Positions 41,430-50,097 of a stretch of DNA of 50,316 nucleotides are shown one piece after another; within the stretch, counting starts at the first letter, position 1, and the number at the start of each line of letters is the position of its first letter. The stretch comes from Clostridia bacterium (lineage in GTDB: Bacteria; Bacillota; Clostridia; Peptostreptococcales; Anaerovoracaceae). The notes under the pieces are model-generated. The model did no database searches, was not told the DNA's origin, and saw only the letters and a program-made list of their open reading frames with translations. The position numbers and the translations under genes were made by a program. The DNA lies in assembly GCA_024693105.1 (NCBI GenBank), contig JAILLO010000022.1:1-50316 (forward strand), written 5' to 3'.

Positions 41430-42911
41430 ATGTATTTGAATTTCAGATTTATCACAAAATTTATCGGGCTTGTATTCATCATAACAGGAGTGTGCATGCT
41501 GCCGGCGCTTATTGTGGCCGTAATATACGGTGAAAACGTTCCGGCTTCCGTCTTTGGGGCATGTGCTGTTTCTTCCTGCCTTGCAGGTCTTGCCACAGTC
41601 CTCTGTACCGGCCGTGCAAAGGCTCAGATGAAGCTCAGAGACGGCTTTCTTACAGTTACACTTACATGGGTAACCGCATCAGCAATCGGTGCATTTCCTT
41701 TCTTTTTCACGGGATGTGTGCCTTCGTTTGTTGATGCTTTTTTTGAGTCGGCATCGGCATTCACCTCAACAGGCGCTTCCGTTATTTCCAATCCCGAAGC
41801 ATTGCCGAAATCGATTATTTTCTGGCGTTCATTTTCTGCCTGGTGCGGGACGCTCAGCCTTATTCTTTTTGCGGTCGTTATACTTCCGGGGCTGCGTCTT
41901 TGCGGTCAGATTCTTCCGAAAGCAGAAACATTCTCTGCACTTCGCTACAGCATTTCGCCAAAACATTCACCATCCGCAAAAAAGATCTACACTATCTATT
42001 TCGGACTTACTGCCTTGGAAATTCTCCTGCTGCTGCCATGCCGCGCGGGATTTTTTGACATTGTAATTCATTCGCTCGGCACCATAAGCACAAGCGGCTT
42101 TTCATCACATGCAACGAGCTGCGCATATTTCGAAAGCGCTTATGTGGATTTTGTTACTATCGTTTTCATGTTTGCGGCAGGTGTAAGCTTTCTGCTTTAT
42201 TTTAAAATCGTTTCAAACCCGTCAAAGATCTTTTCTGCTCTCGGAGAAGATTCCGAACTGAAGCTCTACGGCGTGCTGCTTTCTGTTTCAACACTGCTGT
42301 TGCTGCTGAATCTTCTTTTTGAACGTATATATTCCTCACCGTTTGAGGTCTTTCGTCATTCGCTGTTTCAGACTGCTTCGCTTCTGTCCACAACCGGTTT
42401 TTCAAGCACAAACTACGACCTTTGGCCTTCCTTCTGCCATATGATTCTTTTCATGCTGATGCTCAGCGGCGCCTGCAGTACCTCCTGCGGAAGCGGTATC
42501 AAGGTTATCCGTGTGCTGGTAACTTTAAAGCTGCTCAAAAGAAGCCTTTCAATAAGACTTCATCCAAATGCTGTTCTCAACGTCAAAGTTGCAAACAATA
42601 CTCAGAGCACAGAATATGTGACATCAATTACAGGTTACATATTTTTATATATTGCGGTTTTCTTCATAAGCTGCATACTTGTAAGTTTCGACAATCTGAG
42701 CCTGACAGGAACCATTTCGTCGGTTCTTGCATGCCTTAACAATATCGGAAGCGGTTTTGATTTCACGGGATGCACGGGAAGCTTCACGCCTTTTTCGTAT
42801 TTCTCAAAGACGGTTCTTTCCGTCCTTATGATTGCCGGAAGGCTTGAACTTTTCACGTTCTTTATGCTTCTTTCGCCTAATTACTGGAATCCTGACCGTT
42901 GCCTTAACTGA
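41430..42911 (+). CDS. Divergent TrkH-family potassium transporter subunit
   Basis: A 493-aa membrane protein with four pore-loop repeats. The filter loops keep their glycines (SAFTSTGASV near 119; ISTSGFSS; LLSTTGFSS; NNIGSGF). Two motifs that are nearly invariant in TrkH are altered: the usual HWLGGMGI is AWCGTLSL here, and the GGCAGSTAGGIK-type loop is SGACSTSCGSGIK. It is thus a degenerate or specialised paralogue of the TrkH encoded directly after it. ATG at 41430 has AGGA upstream; an open frame from 41391 adds 13 unlikely residues. Confidence 0.85.
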   Translation: MYLNFRFITKFIGLVFIITGVCMLPALIVAVIYGENVPASVFGACAVSSCLAGLATVLCTGRAKAQMKLRDGFLTVTLTWVTASAIGAFPFFFTGCVPSFVDAFFESASAFTSTGASVISNPEALPKSIIFWRSFSAWCGTLSLILFAVVILPGLRLCGQILPKAETFSALRYSISPKHSPSAKKIYTIYFGLTALEILLLLPCRAGFFDIVIHSLGTISTSGFSSHATSCAYFESAYVDFVTIVFMFAAGVSFLLYFKIVSNPSKIFSALGEDSELKLYGVLLSVSTLLLLLNLLFERIYSSPFEVFRHSLFQTASLLSTTGFSSTNYDLWPSFCHMILFMLMLSGACSTSCGSGIKVIRVLVTLKLLKRSLSIRLHPNAVLNVKVANNTQSTEYVTSITGYIFLYIAVFFISCILVSFDNLSLTGTISSVLACLNNIGSGFDFTGCTGSFTPFSYFSKTVLSVLMIAGRLELFTFFMLLSPNYWNPDRCLN

Positions 42912-43017
42912 TTTGCAGAGCTTTAATCTGCTTTTTTACTCGTTATTTTACCCGGAACACTTCGGCCTCGCTATGACATGCCGAGGATTTGAAAATCCGG
43001 AAAACAGGGAAGTCGAC

Positions 43018-44475
43018 ATGAATTTAAATTACAAAGTTGTACTGAAAATTACAGGAGTACTGATGGCAATTACGGGCATATCCATGTTTCCGTGCTTTAT
43101 TGCCGCATGCCTGTACCGTGAAAGCCCGATGGTACCGGTGTTTTTATTATGTTCCCTGATTATTACACTCATAGGAACAGTTCTTATAATTACCACAAAA
43201 CCGGTTTCAATTTCTCTCCGTTTCCGCGAGGGTTATTTTGTCGTGGCACTGGGCTGGATTCTTGTATCTGCTATCGGTGCAATTCCTTATCTTTCACTTG
43301 TTGACAACAATTTCAACGATGCTTTTTTTGAAGCTGTTTCCGGCTTTACGACAACGGGCTGTACTCTTGTAAGCATCGACCTTTTCCCGAAAAGTCTGAT
43401 GCTCTGGAAGGCTATTACTCACTGGCTTGGAGGCATGGGAATCCTTGTATTTGTAATATCCATACTTCCTGCTCTCGGCGCAGGTGCGCAAAAGATTTTT
43501 ACGGCCGAAACTCCGGGGCCGAAGCTTGAAAAGGTCCGTACAAAATTTGCGGATTCGGCGAAAACGCTTTATATCATATATTTCACATTTACAATTACGG
43601 AATTTCTGCTTCTGCTGGCCGGGCCGATGAACTTATACGATGCCCTTATCAACACTCTCGGATGCATCAGCACCGGAGGACTTTTCACTCACAGCGAGGG
43701 CTTTTCGTATTACAACAGTTTTTATGTGGAATTTGTCATTTCATTTTTCACGATTCTTGCCGCCATCAGCTTTACGCAGTATGACCTTCTCATCAAAGGG
43801 AAATTCCGCGAATTTATACTCAACAGGGAGCTCCGTGCTTTTGCAGGCATACTTCTCGTCTGCGGCCTGGTCGTTTCCGCAAACCTTTTCCTGTGCGATA
43901 TATGTTCCTCCCCGATTCAGGCGATGCGCTACGGTTTCTCGCAGGTTACCGGTTTTCTGACAACATCGGGCTATGTAATTACAAACTTTGACAACTGGCC
44001 GTCACTGACAAAAATGATTCTTTTTTCGCTTATGTTTGTCGGAGGCTGTGCCGCTTCGACGTGCGGCTCTGTCAAGGTTATAAGAATCATGGTTCTTTTC
44101 AAGCTTATCAGCCGCGGCATTTACAGAAGAATTCATCCGAAATCGGTAGTTGCCGTTAAGATCGGCGATGAACCTCTTCCCGCTGAAATGGTTTCACAAA
44201 TTACGGGATTTCTTCTTACTTATATGGCGATTTTCCTCGCCGGGTCGTGTCTTCTGTCGCTTGACAACCTCGACCTTGAGACAACCATGTCTGCCGTGGC
44301 ATCTGCACTTTCAAATACGGGAATCGGCTTCGGCAGTCTTGGCTCCAGCGCGAATTTCCATATGTTTTCGGGATTCGCAAGGTTCTTCCTTGCCATACTT
44401 ATGATTGTCGGAAGGCTTGAACTTTTTACAGTTATAATTCTCTTTTCACCTGCATTCTGGAGCAAGAAGCAGTAA
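43018..44475 (+). CDS. trkH: Potassium uptake protein TrkH
   Basis: The translocating subunit of Trk potassium uptake. The 485-aa protein has the canonical pore loops GFTTTGCTL (about 108), CISTGGLFTHS, FLTTSGYVITNFDNWP and SNTGIGF. It also has THWLGGMGILVF (about 136-147) and GGCAASTCGSVKVIR. ATG at 43018 has GGGAAG upstream; the frame is open 62 codons further, overlapping the previous gene, and those residues look random. It pairs with TrkA encoded upstream. Confidence 0.93.
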   Translation: MNLNYKVVLKITGVLMAITGISMFPCFIAACLYRESPMVPVFLLCSLIITLIGTVLIITTKPVSISLRFREGYFVVALGWILVSAIGAIPYLSLVDNNFNDAFFEAVSGFTTTGCTLVSIDLFPKSLMLWKAITHWLGGMGILVFVISILPALGAGAQKIFTAETPGPKLEKVRTKFADSAKTLYIIYFTFTITEFLLLLAGPMNLYDALINTLGCISTGGLFTHSEGFSYYNSFYVEFVISFFTILAAISFTQYDLLIKGKFREFILNRELRAFAGILLVCGLVVSANLFLCDICSSPIQAMRYGFSQVTGFLTTSGYVITNFDNWPSLTKMILFSLMFVGGCAASTCGSVKVIRIMVLFKLISRGIYRRIHPKSVVAVKIGDEPLPAEMVSQITGFLLTYMAIFLAGSCLLSLDNLDLETTMSAVASALSNTGIGFGSLGSSANFHMFSGFARFFLAILMIVGRLELFTVIILFSPAFWSKKQ

Positions 44476-44539
44476 CCGCAAGCCAGCCTTTGAGGCTGCA
44501 CTTCCGGCTCAGACATATTATATTTAAAGGACTGATTTC

Positions 44540-46903
44540 ATGAAATACAAAAGAAGCAAAAGCAATAATACTTATTCGACATCCGGTCGCAAAAGAAAAC
44601 GGCGGTGCTTCGAAAACGAAAACGCCGGCCGTATTATAGGAAAGCTCTCAAAGCACAGCAAGGGATTCGGCTTTGTAACTCCCTTTTCCGAGGAAGAATT
44701 CGAAGAATTCCTCAGCAGCCGAAAGAATGATGCCGCTTCAAGCGAGTATCCTTTCCTTTCTGCGGATGAATCGGGATACAGCCTGATTGAAAAAGCGACG
44801 GAATACCCGGAAATTGATGATGCGCCAGATGCAGACCCAGATGCAAACGCAGACGCAGATGCAAACGCAACCGCAAACGCAGACGCAGATGCAGATGCAA
44901 AGACCGGCGCGGAAGCTGAAGCAAACGCAGAGCCGGACCCGAAAGCAGGCAATTTGTTTCAGGAATACAATCTTATAAACGACCGGATTTCAGGCGACGT
45001 TTTCATAGGCATTTCAAAGATGAACGGAGCAATGAACGGTGATACCGTCATAGCTTATCTCTCGCCCCGGTCAAAATGGCGCGGTGAAAAAAGTGAAGGC
45101 GCAATAGGAAAAATTCTTGTCCGCGGATGCCGGCAGACAGTCGGCACTTTTTCAAGAGACAAGAAATACGGTTTTGTTATCCCGGATGACAAACGTTTTT
45201 CCGAAGATATCTATGTACGCAGAAACGATTTTCACGGAGCCTTCCCCGGTGACAAGGTACTTGTCGTAATTACAAAGTATCCTGACGCCGGACAGAGTGC
45301 CGAGGGCAAGATTACCGAAATTATCGCAAGAGACGGTGAACCTGGTGCCGATATAAAATCACTTATACGCGCCTACGGACTTCGCGAAACATTCCCAAGC
45401 CGTGCAAACGCCGAGGCAAAGGCTGTTTCGAGGATTCCCGGGGGCGGACTCGATCCCGAAAACCGCCGCGACCTCAGAGACAGGATAATTATCACGATTG
45501 ACGGAGCAGACTCAAAGGACTTTGACGATGCCGTTTCTATTGAAAAGCTTTCAAACGGTAATTACATGCTTGGTGTACATATTGCCGACGTAAGCCATTA
45601 TGTGGCCGAAAACGGGCCTCTGGACAAAGAAGCTTTCAAGCGCGGTAACAGTGTCTACCTTATTAATCAGGTCGTCCCAATGCTCCCAAAAGCCCTCTCA
45701 AACGGTATCTGCAGTCTGAATCCCGATGTTGACAGATATACGCTTTCAGTCGATATGGAGGTATCGCCGCAGGGCGTTGTCGTATCACATGATATTTACG
45801 AAAGCATTATCCATTCGAAAGCGCGGATGGTCTATGACGATGTCTCTGATATTATTGAAAACAACGACAAACTACTGACAGAAAAGTATAAAAAAATCTG
45901 CCCGGATATATATCTTATGCAGGAACTTTCCCTGATTCTTCGCGATGCACGCGAAAAGCGCGGCAGCATCGATTTTGATTTTGATGAAGCCCACATAACG
46001 CTCGACGAAGAAGGCATTCCTCTCAGCGTCGATCTTTCGCTGCGCAGAAGTGCAAACAGAATGATAGAAGAGTTTATGCTTCTTGCAAACACTACTGTTG
46101 CGGAGCATTTTGCCTGGATGGAAATTCCTTTTGTTTACAGGGTTCACGAAAAGCCGGCGACAGATAAAATCGAAGAGCTGAAGACTTTTCTGCGCAGCTT
46201 CGGAATAATTCTCAAAGGAAATCCCGAAAACATTCATCCAAAAGCGCTGAACGACATTCTTATGAAGGTTCACGGCATGCCGTACGAAAATGTAATAAGC
46301 ACCGTCATTCTCAGGGCAATGAAAAAGGCTTTTTATGATGTCGAATGCGGCGGACACTTCGGTCTTTCCATGAAGTACTACTGCCACTTCACATCTCCTA
46401 TCAGAAGATATCCGGATCTGATGATTCACAGAATTATTAAAGAGGTTCTCCACGGCAGTCTCAGTGAGGCCCGTATTCGTGAACTCGGTAAAATAACGGC
46501 CGCAGCGGCTGAAACATCTTCTGCCACGGAAAGACAGGCCATGGAGCTTGAACGTGAAGTGGAAAAAATGAAGAAAGCCGAATATCTCTCATATCACGAA
46601 GGGGAAGAATTTGACGGAATCGTCAGCGGCGTTACAAACTTCGGAATGTATGTGCAGCTTGCAAACACGATTGAGGGCATGATAAGAGTTGAGGATCTGC
46701 ATGATGATTATTATGACTATGATGCGAAAAATTACAGGCTCCTTGGAAGGCTGAGTCACCGTGTTTACACTCTCGGAGACAGAGTTCGCATCAAAGTGCT
46801 TGCCGCATCCGCAGAAAGCCGGCAGATTGACTTTGCTCTTGTAAAGACGTACCCGGCTGAAGATAACAGCGGTGACATCAAGCCCGCAGACGCCGAAAAT
46901 TGA
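44540..46903 (+). CDS. rnr: Ribonuclease R with Asp/Ala-rich insert in the first cold-shock domain
   Basis: A 3'-5' exoribonuclease that degrades structured RNA. After a basic N-terminus (1-30), the first cold-shock domain begins KGFGFVTP (41-48) and resumes at DVFIGISKMNGAMNGD (153-168). About 100 residues between them include an Asp/Ala/Asn repeat tract (94-136). A second cold-shock domain (about 195-265) and the RNB domain with DGADSKDFDD (321-330, metal-binding Asp) and FTSPIRRYPDLMIHR follow. An S1 domain (about 690-770) ends the protein. At 787 aa it is of normal size only because the usual N-terminal helix-turn-helix region is missing. smpB and ssrA, frequent neighbours, are not in the window. 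Confidence 0.95.
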   Translation: MKYKRSKSNNTYSTSGRKRKRRCFENENAGRIIGKLSKHSKGFGFVTPFSEEEFEEFLSSRKNDAASSEYPFLSADESGYSLIEKATEYPEIDDAPDADPDANADADANATANADADADAKTGAEAEANAEPDPKAGNLFQEYNLINDRISGDVFIGISKMNGAMNGDTVIAYLSPRSKWRGEKSEGAIGKILVRGCRQTVGTFSRDKKYGFVIPDDKRFSEDIYVRRNDFHGAFPGDKVLVVITKYPDAGQSAEGKITEIIARDGEPGADIKSLIRAYGLRETFPSRANAEAKAVSRIPGGGLDPENRRDLRDRIIITIDGADSKDFDDAVSIEKLSNGNYMLGVHIADVSHYVAENGPLDKEAFKRGNSVYLINQVVPMLPKALSNGICSLNPDVDRYTLSVDMEVSPQGVVVSHDIYESIIHSKARMVYDDVSDIIENNDKLLTEKYKKICPDIYLMQELSLILRDAREKRGSIDFDFDEAHITLDEEGIPLSVDLSLRRSANRMIEEFMLLANTTVAEHFAWMEIPFVYRVHEKPATDKIEELKTFLRSFGIILKGNPENIHPKALNDILMKVHGMPYENVISTVILRAMKKAFYDVECGGHFGLSMKYYCHFTSPIRRYPDLMIHRIIKEVLHGSLSEARIRELGKITAAAAETSSATERQAMELEREVEKMKKAEYLSYHEGEEFDGIVSGVTNFGMYVQLANTIEGMIRVEDLHDDYYDYDAKNYRLLGRLSHRVYTLGDRVRIKVLAASAESRQIDFALVKTYPAEDNSGDIKPADAEN
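44819..44947. repeat. Hexamer-like GCAGAY/GCAAAC tract inside rnr
   Basis: A run of GCAGAC, GCAGAT, GCAAAC and related hexamers encodes alternating Ala with Asp or Asn, then Ala/Glu. It is in frame, so length changes by whole units would keep the protein intact. Confidence 0.85.
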
Positions 46904-46912
46904 GGCTTGGAT

Positions 46913-46936
46913 GCAGGCAAAATCAGATGCCTGCAC
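46913..46936 (+). terminator. Possible terminator hairpin after rnr
   Basis: TGCAGGCA and TGCCTGCA form an 8-bp stem just after the rnr stop, but no T-run follows, so termination here would be weak. The larger hairpin at 46977-47017 may stop rnr transcripts as well. Confidence 0.4.
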
Positions 46937-46972
46937 TTCGGGCGGTGAAAACAATATAAGTCCTGTTAACGC

Positions 46973-47017
46973 AAAAAAAGAGAAAAGCCCGGCATAATGA
47001 TGCAGGCCCTCTCTCTT
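46973..47017 (-). terminator. Strong rho-independent terminator of the minus-strand unit
   Basis: On the minus strand AAGAGAGAGGGCCTGCAT pairs with ATGCCGGGCTTTTCTCTT (a few mismatches), with a 4-nt loop, followed by seven T. Confidence 0.88.
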
Positions 47018-47362
47018 GGCAAAAATTTATTTCTTTAGGAGTTTGCTGAATTGGTGTGTGGCCGTAAGCCACAAAATGTAATCTTTTTAATTTTGCCATA
47101 ATATGTGTTTGCAAAAACTATATAGAACTAACTTATTTGTGACCCGGTTATCCCCCTTTCTGAGGTCATGCTCTTCACAATGAGAAATTCCTTTCGGTTT
47201 AATTCCCTTTTCAATTTAACCAAACTAAATCTTTTTTCGCAGCAGTTCATCAAAACAGAGAATGCTGCGATTTTTTTCTTTGTAATAATCTGTAATAATC
47301 TTAAATGTTCCGAAAGCCTCACGCCTGTTTGCCTGACGTAAAGCCTTCCGTCTTCTGTACAC
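46973..47362 (-). ncRNA. Candidate free-standing non-coding RNA of about 390 nt
   Basis: A good promoter (47369-47397) and a strong intrinsic terminator (46973-47017) on the minus strand bound a transcript with no convincing reading frame. Internal stems are visible: CGCAGCA/TGCTGCG (about 47236-47274), GGTTAAATT with AATTAAACC, TGTGGC/GCCACA, and TGGCAAAATT pairing with AATTTTTGCCA to enclose the latter. I could not match it to tmRNA, RNase P RNA, 6S RNA or a riboswitch. The 90-aa frame at 47128-47400 starts inside the promoter and lacks a ribosome-binding site. Confidence 0.5.
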
Positions 47363-47368
47363 AACAAT

Positions 47369-47397
47369 AATATAATACCTATTTTAGTGAATGTCAA
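47369..47397 (-). promoter_or_regulatory. Promoter of the candidate non-coding RNA
   Basis: On the minus strand TTGACA (47392-47397), a 17-bp spacer and TATATT (47369-47374). No gene lies downstream on this strand before rnr, which is read the other way. Confidence 0.78.
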
Positions 47398-47400
47398 CAA

Positions 47401-47607
47401 CTATTTTAAACTTTTTTGTGTTTTTTCACTAATTGCATCCGATGTCACTATGGCGGCCCGCTCATCAAAGTGCATCAGCGGCCGAATCCGCCCTCGGAAA
47501 TCCCTTCTGTTTCAGGCTTTACAGCCGTCCCCGGTTTATGTCGGAACCCCCCCGGTTTATGTCGGAAACCCCCAAACTTACGTCCACCCGAATCTGTCCA
47601 CTAAAAA
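47401..47607. other. Intergenic stretch with a two-copy 21-bp repeat, no gene seen
   Basis: CCCCGGTTTATGTCGGAA occurs at 47529-47546 and 47550-47567 with a degenerate third copy after it (period 21). The core GGTTTATGTYG is also the core of the 14-bp array at 451-556. A plus-strand frame (47387-47638) reads through the repeats but ends in the hppA terminator and is not called. Confidence 0.55.
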
Positions 47608-47634
47608 ACAGCGCCGGCATACAGCCGGCGCTGT
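47600..47634 (-). terminator. Rho-independent terminator of hppA
   Basis: A perfect 11-bp stem, ACAGCGCCGGC (47608-47618) with 47624-47634, then a T-run on the minus strand, 30 bp beyond the hppA stop. Confidence 0.92.
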
Positions 47635-47663
47635 CTGAAATTCAGAATGAATTTATATATGTC

Positions 47664-49676
47664 TTAGAAGATAAGTCCGCCGATCTTTACAAACAGTGGA
47701 GCAAATACTACTGCAACGATAGTCATAAGCTTGATAAGAATGTTGATGGAAGGACCGGAAGTATCCTTGAACGGATCTCCTACTGTGTCGCCGACAACTG
47801 CAGCCTTGTGAGGTTCTGAACCCTTGCCGCCGAAGTTTCCTTCTTCAATATACTTCTTTGCATTGTCCCATGCACCGCCTGCATTTGCCATCATGATAGC
47901 AAGAAGAACGCCTGCTGAGAGAGCTCCTGCGAGCATTCCGCCGAGAGCTTCAGGTCCGAGAACGATACCAACAAGAAGCGGAGCAATGATAGCGATAAGT
48001 CCCGGAGCAACCATTTCCTTAAGTGCTGCCATAGTGGAAATATCAACGCATCTTGCATAATCAGGCTTGGATGTTCCGGCCATGATTCCTGCATCTTCTC
48101 TGAACTGTCTTCTAACTTCCTCAATCATCTGGTTTGCAGCCTTACCTACTGAATTCATTGTAAGAGCTGAGAACATGAACGGAAGCATAGCGCCGATAAA
48201 CAGACCTACGATAACGATAGGTGCAAGTAAGCTGATAGCTTCAAGCTTTGTAACTGCTGCATATGATGCAAACAGAGCCAGTGCTGTAAGAGCTGCGGAA
48301 CCGATTGCAAAACCCTTACCGATAGCAGCTGTAGTGTTTCCTACTGCATCAAGCTTGTCTGTAATTTCTCTTACTTCAGGAGGAAGCTCACTCATTTCCG
48401 CAATACCGCCGGCATTGTCGGATACAGGACCGTAAGCGTCAACTGCAACTGTCATACCTGTTGTTGAAAGCATACCTACTGCAGCAAGTGCAATACCGTA
48501 AAGTCCGGCAAACTTATATGCAAGGAAAATACCTACCGAAATGCAGATGATAGGCCATACTGTGGACATCATTCCAACGCCCAGACCTGAAATAATAGTA
48601 GTTGCAGCACCTGTCTGTGACTGTTCTGCAATTTTCTTTACGTGCTTGTAATCACCGGAAGTATAGATTTCCGTAATCTTACCGATCAGAATACCAACTA
48701 TAAGACCTGCAATAATTGCGATAGCATAGTTCAGGCTTCCGAGCATTACGTTTGAAAGAACGCATGCAACGATAATAACGATGATACCTGCGATATATGT
48801 TCCCATGTTGAGAGCTGCTGCAGGGTTTCCGCCTTCCTTACCTCTTACCATCATGATACCGATAACCGAAGCAATGATACCAACTGCTGAAAGAATAAGC
48901 GGGAATACTGCTGCAACGCCTGCGTCAAAAGCTCCGTTTGAAGAAACTGCCGCAACCTCAGCAAGAGTAATTGCCGATACAAGTGAACCTACATAAGATT
49001 CGAAAAGGTCAGAACCCATACCTGCAACGTCACCTACGTTATCACCTACATTGTCAGCGATAACTGCAGGGTTTCTTGGGTCGTCTTCAGGGATACCGGC
49101 TTCAACCTTACCAACAAGGTCTGCACCAACGTCAGCAGCTTTTGTATAGATACCGCCGCCTACACGTCCGAACAGTGCCATTGACGAAGCACCAAGGCTG
49201 AATCCTGTTACTACGCTTGCACAGTCAAGACCCATTGCCACGAAAATAACGCCGAGTCCGAGAAGTCCGAGACCTGATACGCAAAGACCCATAACTGCTC
49301 CGGATCTGAACGCAACCTTAAGAGCCTTGTTCATACCGCCTTCTTTTGCGGCATTTGCAGTTCTTACATTTCCCTTTGTGGCAACATTCATGCCAAAGTA
49401 ACCTGCAAGAACGGAAAGAAGAGCACCAACTACGTACAGAAGAGCTGTAACCCAGCTGATTGCAACACCGATAAGTAAGAAGAGAACAACGATAACAATA
49501 ACCATTGTCTTGTATTCTCTCTTCAGAAATGCCATTGCACCTTCTCTGATGTATCCGGCGATTTCCGACATACGTGCATTACCTTCTTCAACCTTGCCAA
49601 TCCATGAAGAAAGGCCATAGGCAAAGATAAGCCCGATTAGAGCTGCCACAGGAGCAGCCAATGCCATAAAATTCAT
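47664..49676 (-). CDS. hppA: Membrane-bound ion-pumping pyrophosphatase
   Basis: Couples pyrophosphate hydrolysis to proton or sodium export. The 670-aa protein has about sixteen membrane helices. The substrate site reads [38 protein letters not shown], seen in pieces near 185-225, with a C-terminal [10 protein letters not shown] and [25 protein letters not shown] has Ala where potassium-independent enzymes have Lys, indicating the potassium-dependent subfamily, which includes sodium pumps. ATG at 49676 has AGGGAGGT 8-9 bases upstream; the frame opens 7 codons earlier without support. It follows secG by 129 bp. Confidence 0.96.
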   Translation of the reverse strand: MNFMALAAPVAALIGLIFAYGLSSWIGKVEEGNARMSEIAGYIREGAMAFLKREYKTMVIVIVVLFLLIGVAISWVTALLYVVGALLSVLAGYFGMNVATKGNVRTANAAKEGGMNKALKVAFRSGAVMGLCVSGLGLLGLGVIFVAMGLDCASVVTGFSLGASSMALFGRVGGGIYTKAADVGADLVGKVEAGIPEDDPRNPAVIADNVGDNVGDVAGMGSDLFESYVGSLVSAITLAEVAAVSSNGAFDAGVAAVFPLILSAVGIIASVIGIMMVRGKEGGNPAAALNMGTYIAGIIVIIVACVLSNVMLGSLNYAIAIIAGLIVGILIGKITEIYTSGDYKHVKKIAEQSQTGAATTIISGLGVGMMSTVWPIICISVGIFLAYKFAGLYGIALAAVGMLSTTGMTVAVDAYGPVSDNAGGIAEMSELPPEVREITDKLDAVGNTTAAIGKGFAIGSAALTALALFASYAAVTKLEAISLLAPIVIVGLFIGAMLPFMFSALTMNSVGKAANQMIEEVRRQFREDAGIMAGTSKPDYARCVDISTMAALKEMVAPGLIAIIAPLLVGIVLGPEALGGMLAGALSAGVLLAIMMANAGGAWDNAKKYIEEGNFGGKGSEPHKAAVVGDTVGDPFKDTSGPSINILIKLMTIVAVVFAPLFVKIGGLIF

Positions 49677-49805
49677 TTGATGATACCTCCCTCTCACTTT
49701 TTGACATAGTTAAGAGGCGCTAAAATGCACCTCTTCCAAAAAGTGAAATATTTAAATATAAATATTTAAAACAAAATTATATGCCCGAAGAGCATCCGTC
49801 TTTGA

Positions 49806-50036
49806 TTATTCAAGTGTAACAAGAATCAAAGACAATATGATAAATAATATTGCGGCAACAGTAGCAATCTTGCTCAAAATTGCTTCATAACCCTTGCTCT
49901 TCTTCTTTCCGAAAAGCTGCTCAGCACCGCCACCGATTGAACCGGAAAGGCCTGCACTGTTTCCTGACTGAAGCAAAATGCTGGCAATTAATACCAGACT
50001 GGCAACGCCCAATATAGCCATAAGAACCGTCTGCAT
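49806..50036 (-). CDS. secG: Protein-export translocase subunit SecG
   Basis: A small accessory subunit of the SecYEG channel. The 76-aa protein has two membrane helices (about 3-22 and 54-74) linked by the conserved loop LLQSGNSAGLSGSIGGGAEQLFGKKK. AAGGAGGTTT gives a strong ribosome-binding site. In many Bacillota secG lies directly upstream of rnr; here it is upstream of hppA, with rnr convergent. Confidence 0.95.
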   Translation of the reverse strand: MQTVLMAILGVASLVLIASILLQSGNSAGLSGSIGGGAEQLFGKKKSKGYEAILSKIATVAAILFIILSLILVTLE

Positions 50037-50068
50037 CTCATAAACCTCCTTATATGATTAACTTCATG

Positions 50069-50097
50069 AGTTTACCACACAAATCTTGAAAAATCAA
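50069..50097 (-). promoter_or_regulatory. Promoter of secG
   Basis: On the minus strand TTGATT (50092-50097), a 17-bp spacer and TAAACT (50069-50074) lie 33 bp before the secG ATG. In the remaining 219 bases to the window end I see no gene. Confidence 0.7.

Noticed and set aside
47128..47400. 90-aa minus-strand frame between rnr and hppA
   Set aside because: Its ATG lies within the predicted promoter, there is no ribosome-binding site, and no family is recognised; the stretch is better explained as a non-coding transcript.
46904..47400. Search for tmRNA (ssrA) after rnr
   Set aside because: No tRNA-like ends or tag-peptide frame ending in Ala-Leu-Ala-Ala found on either strand.
47387..47638. 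Plus-strand 83-aa frame with a PVYVG repeat
   Set aside because: Created by the 21-bp DNA repeat and ending inside the hppA terminator.
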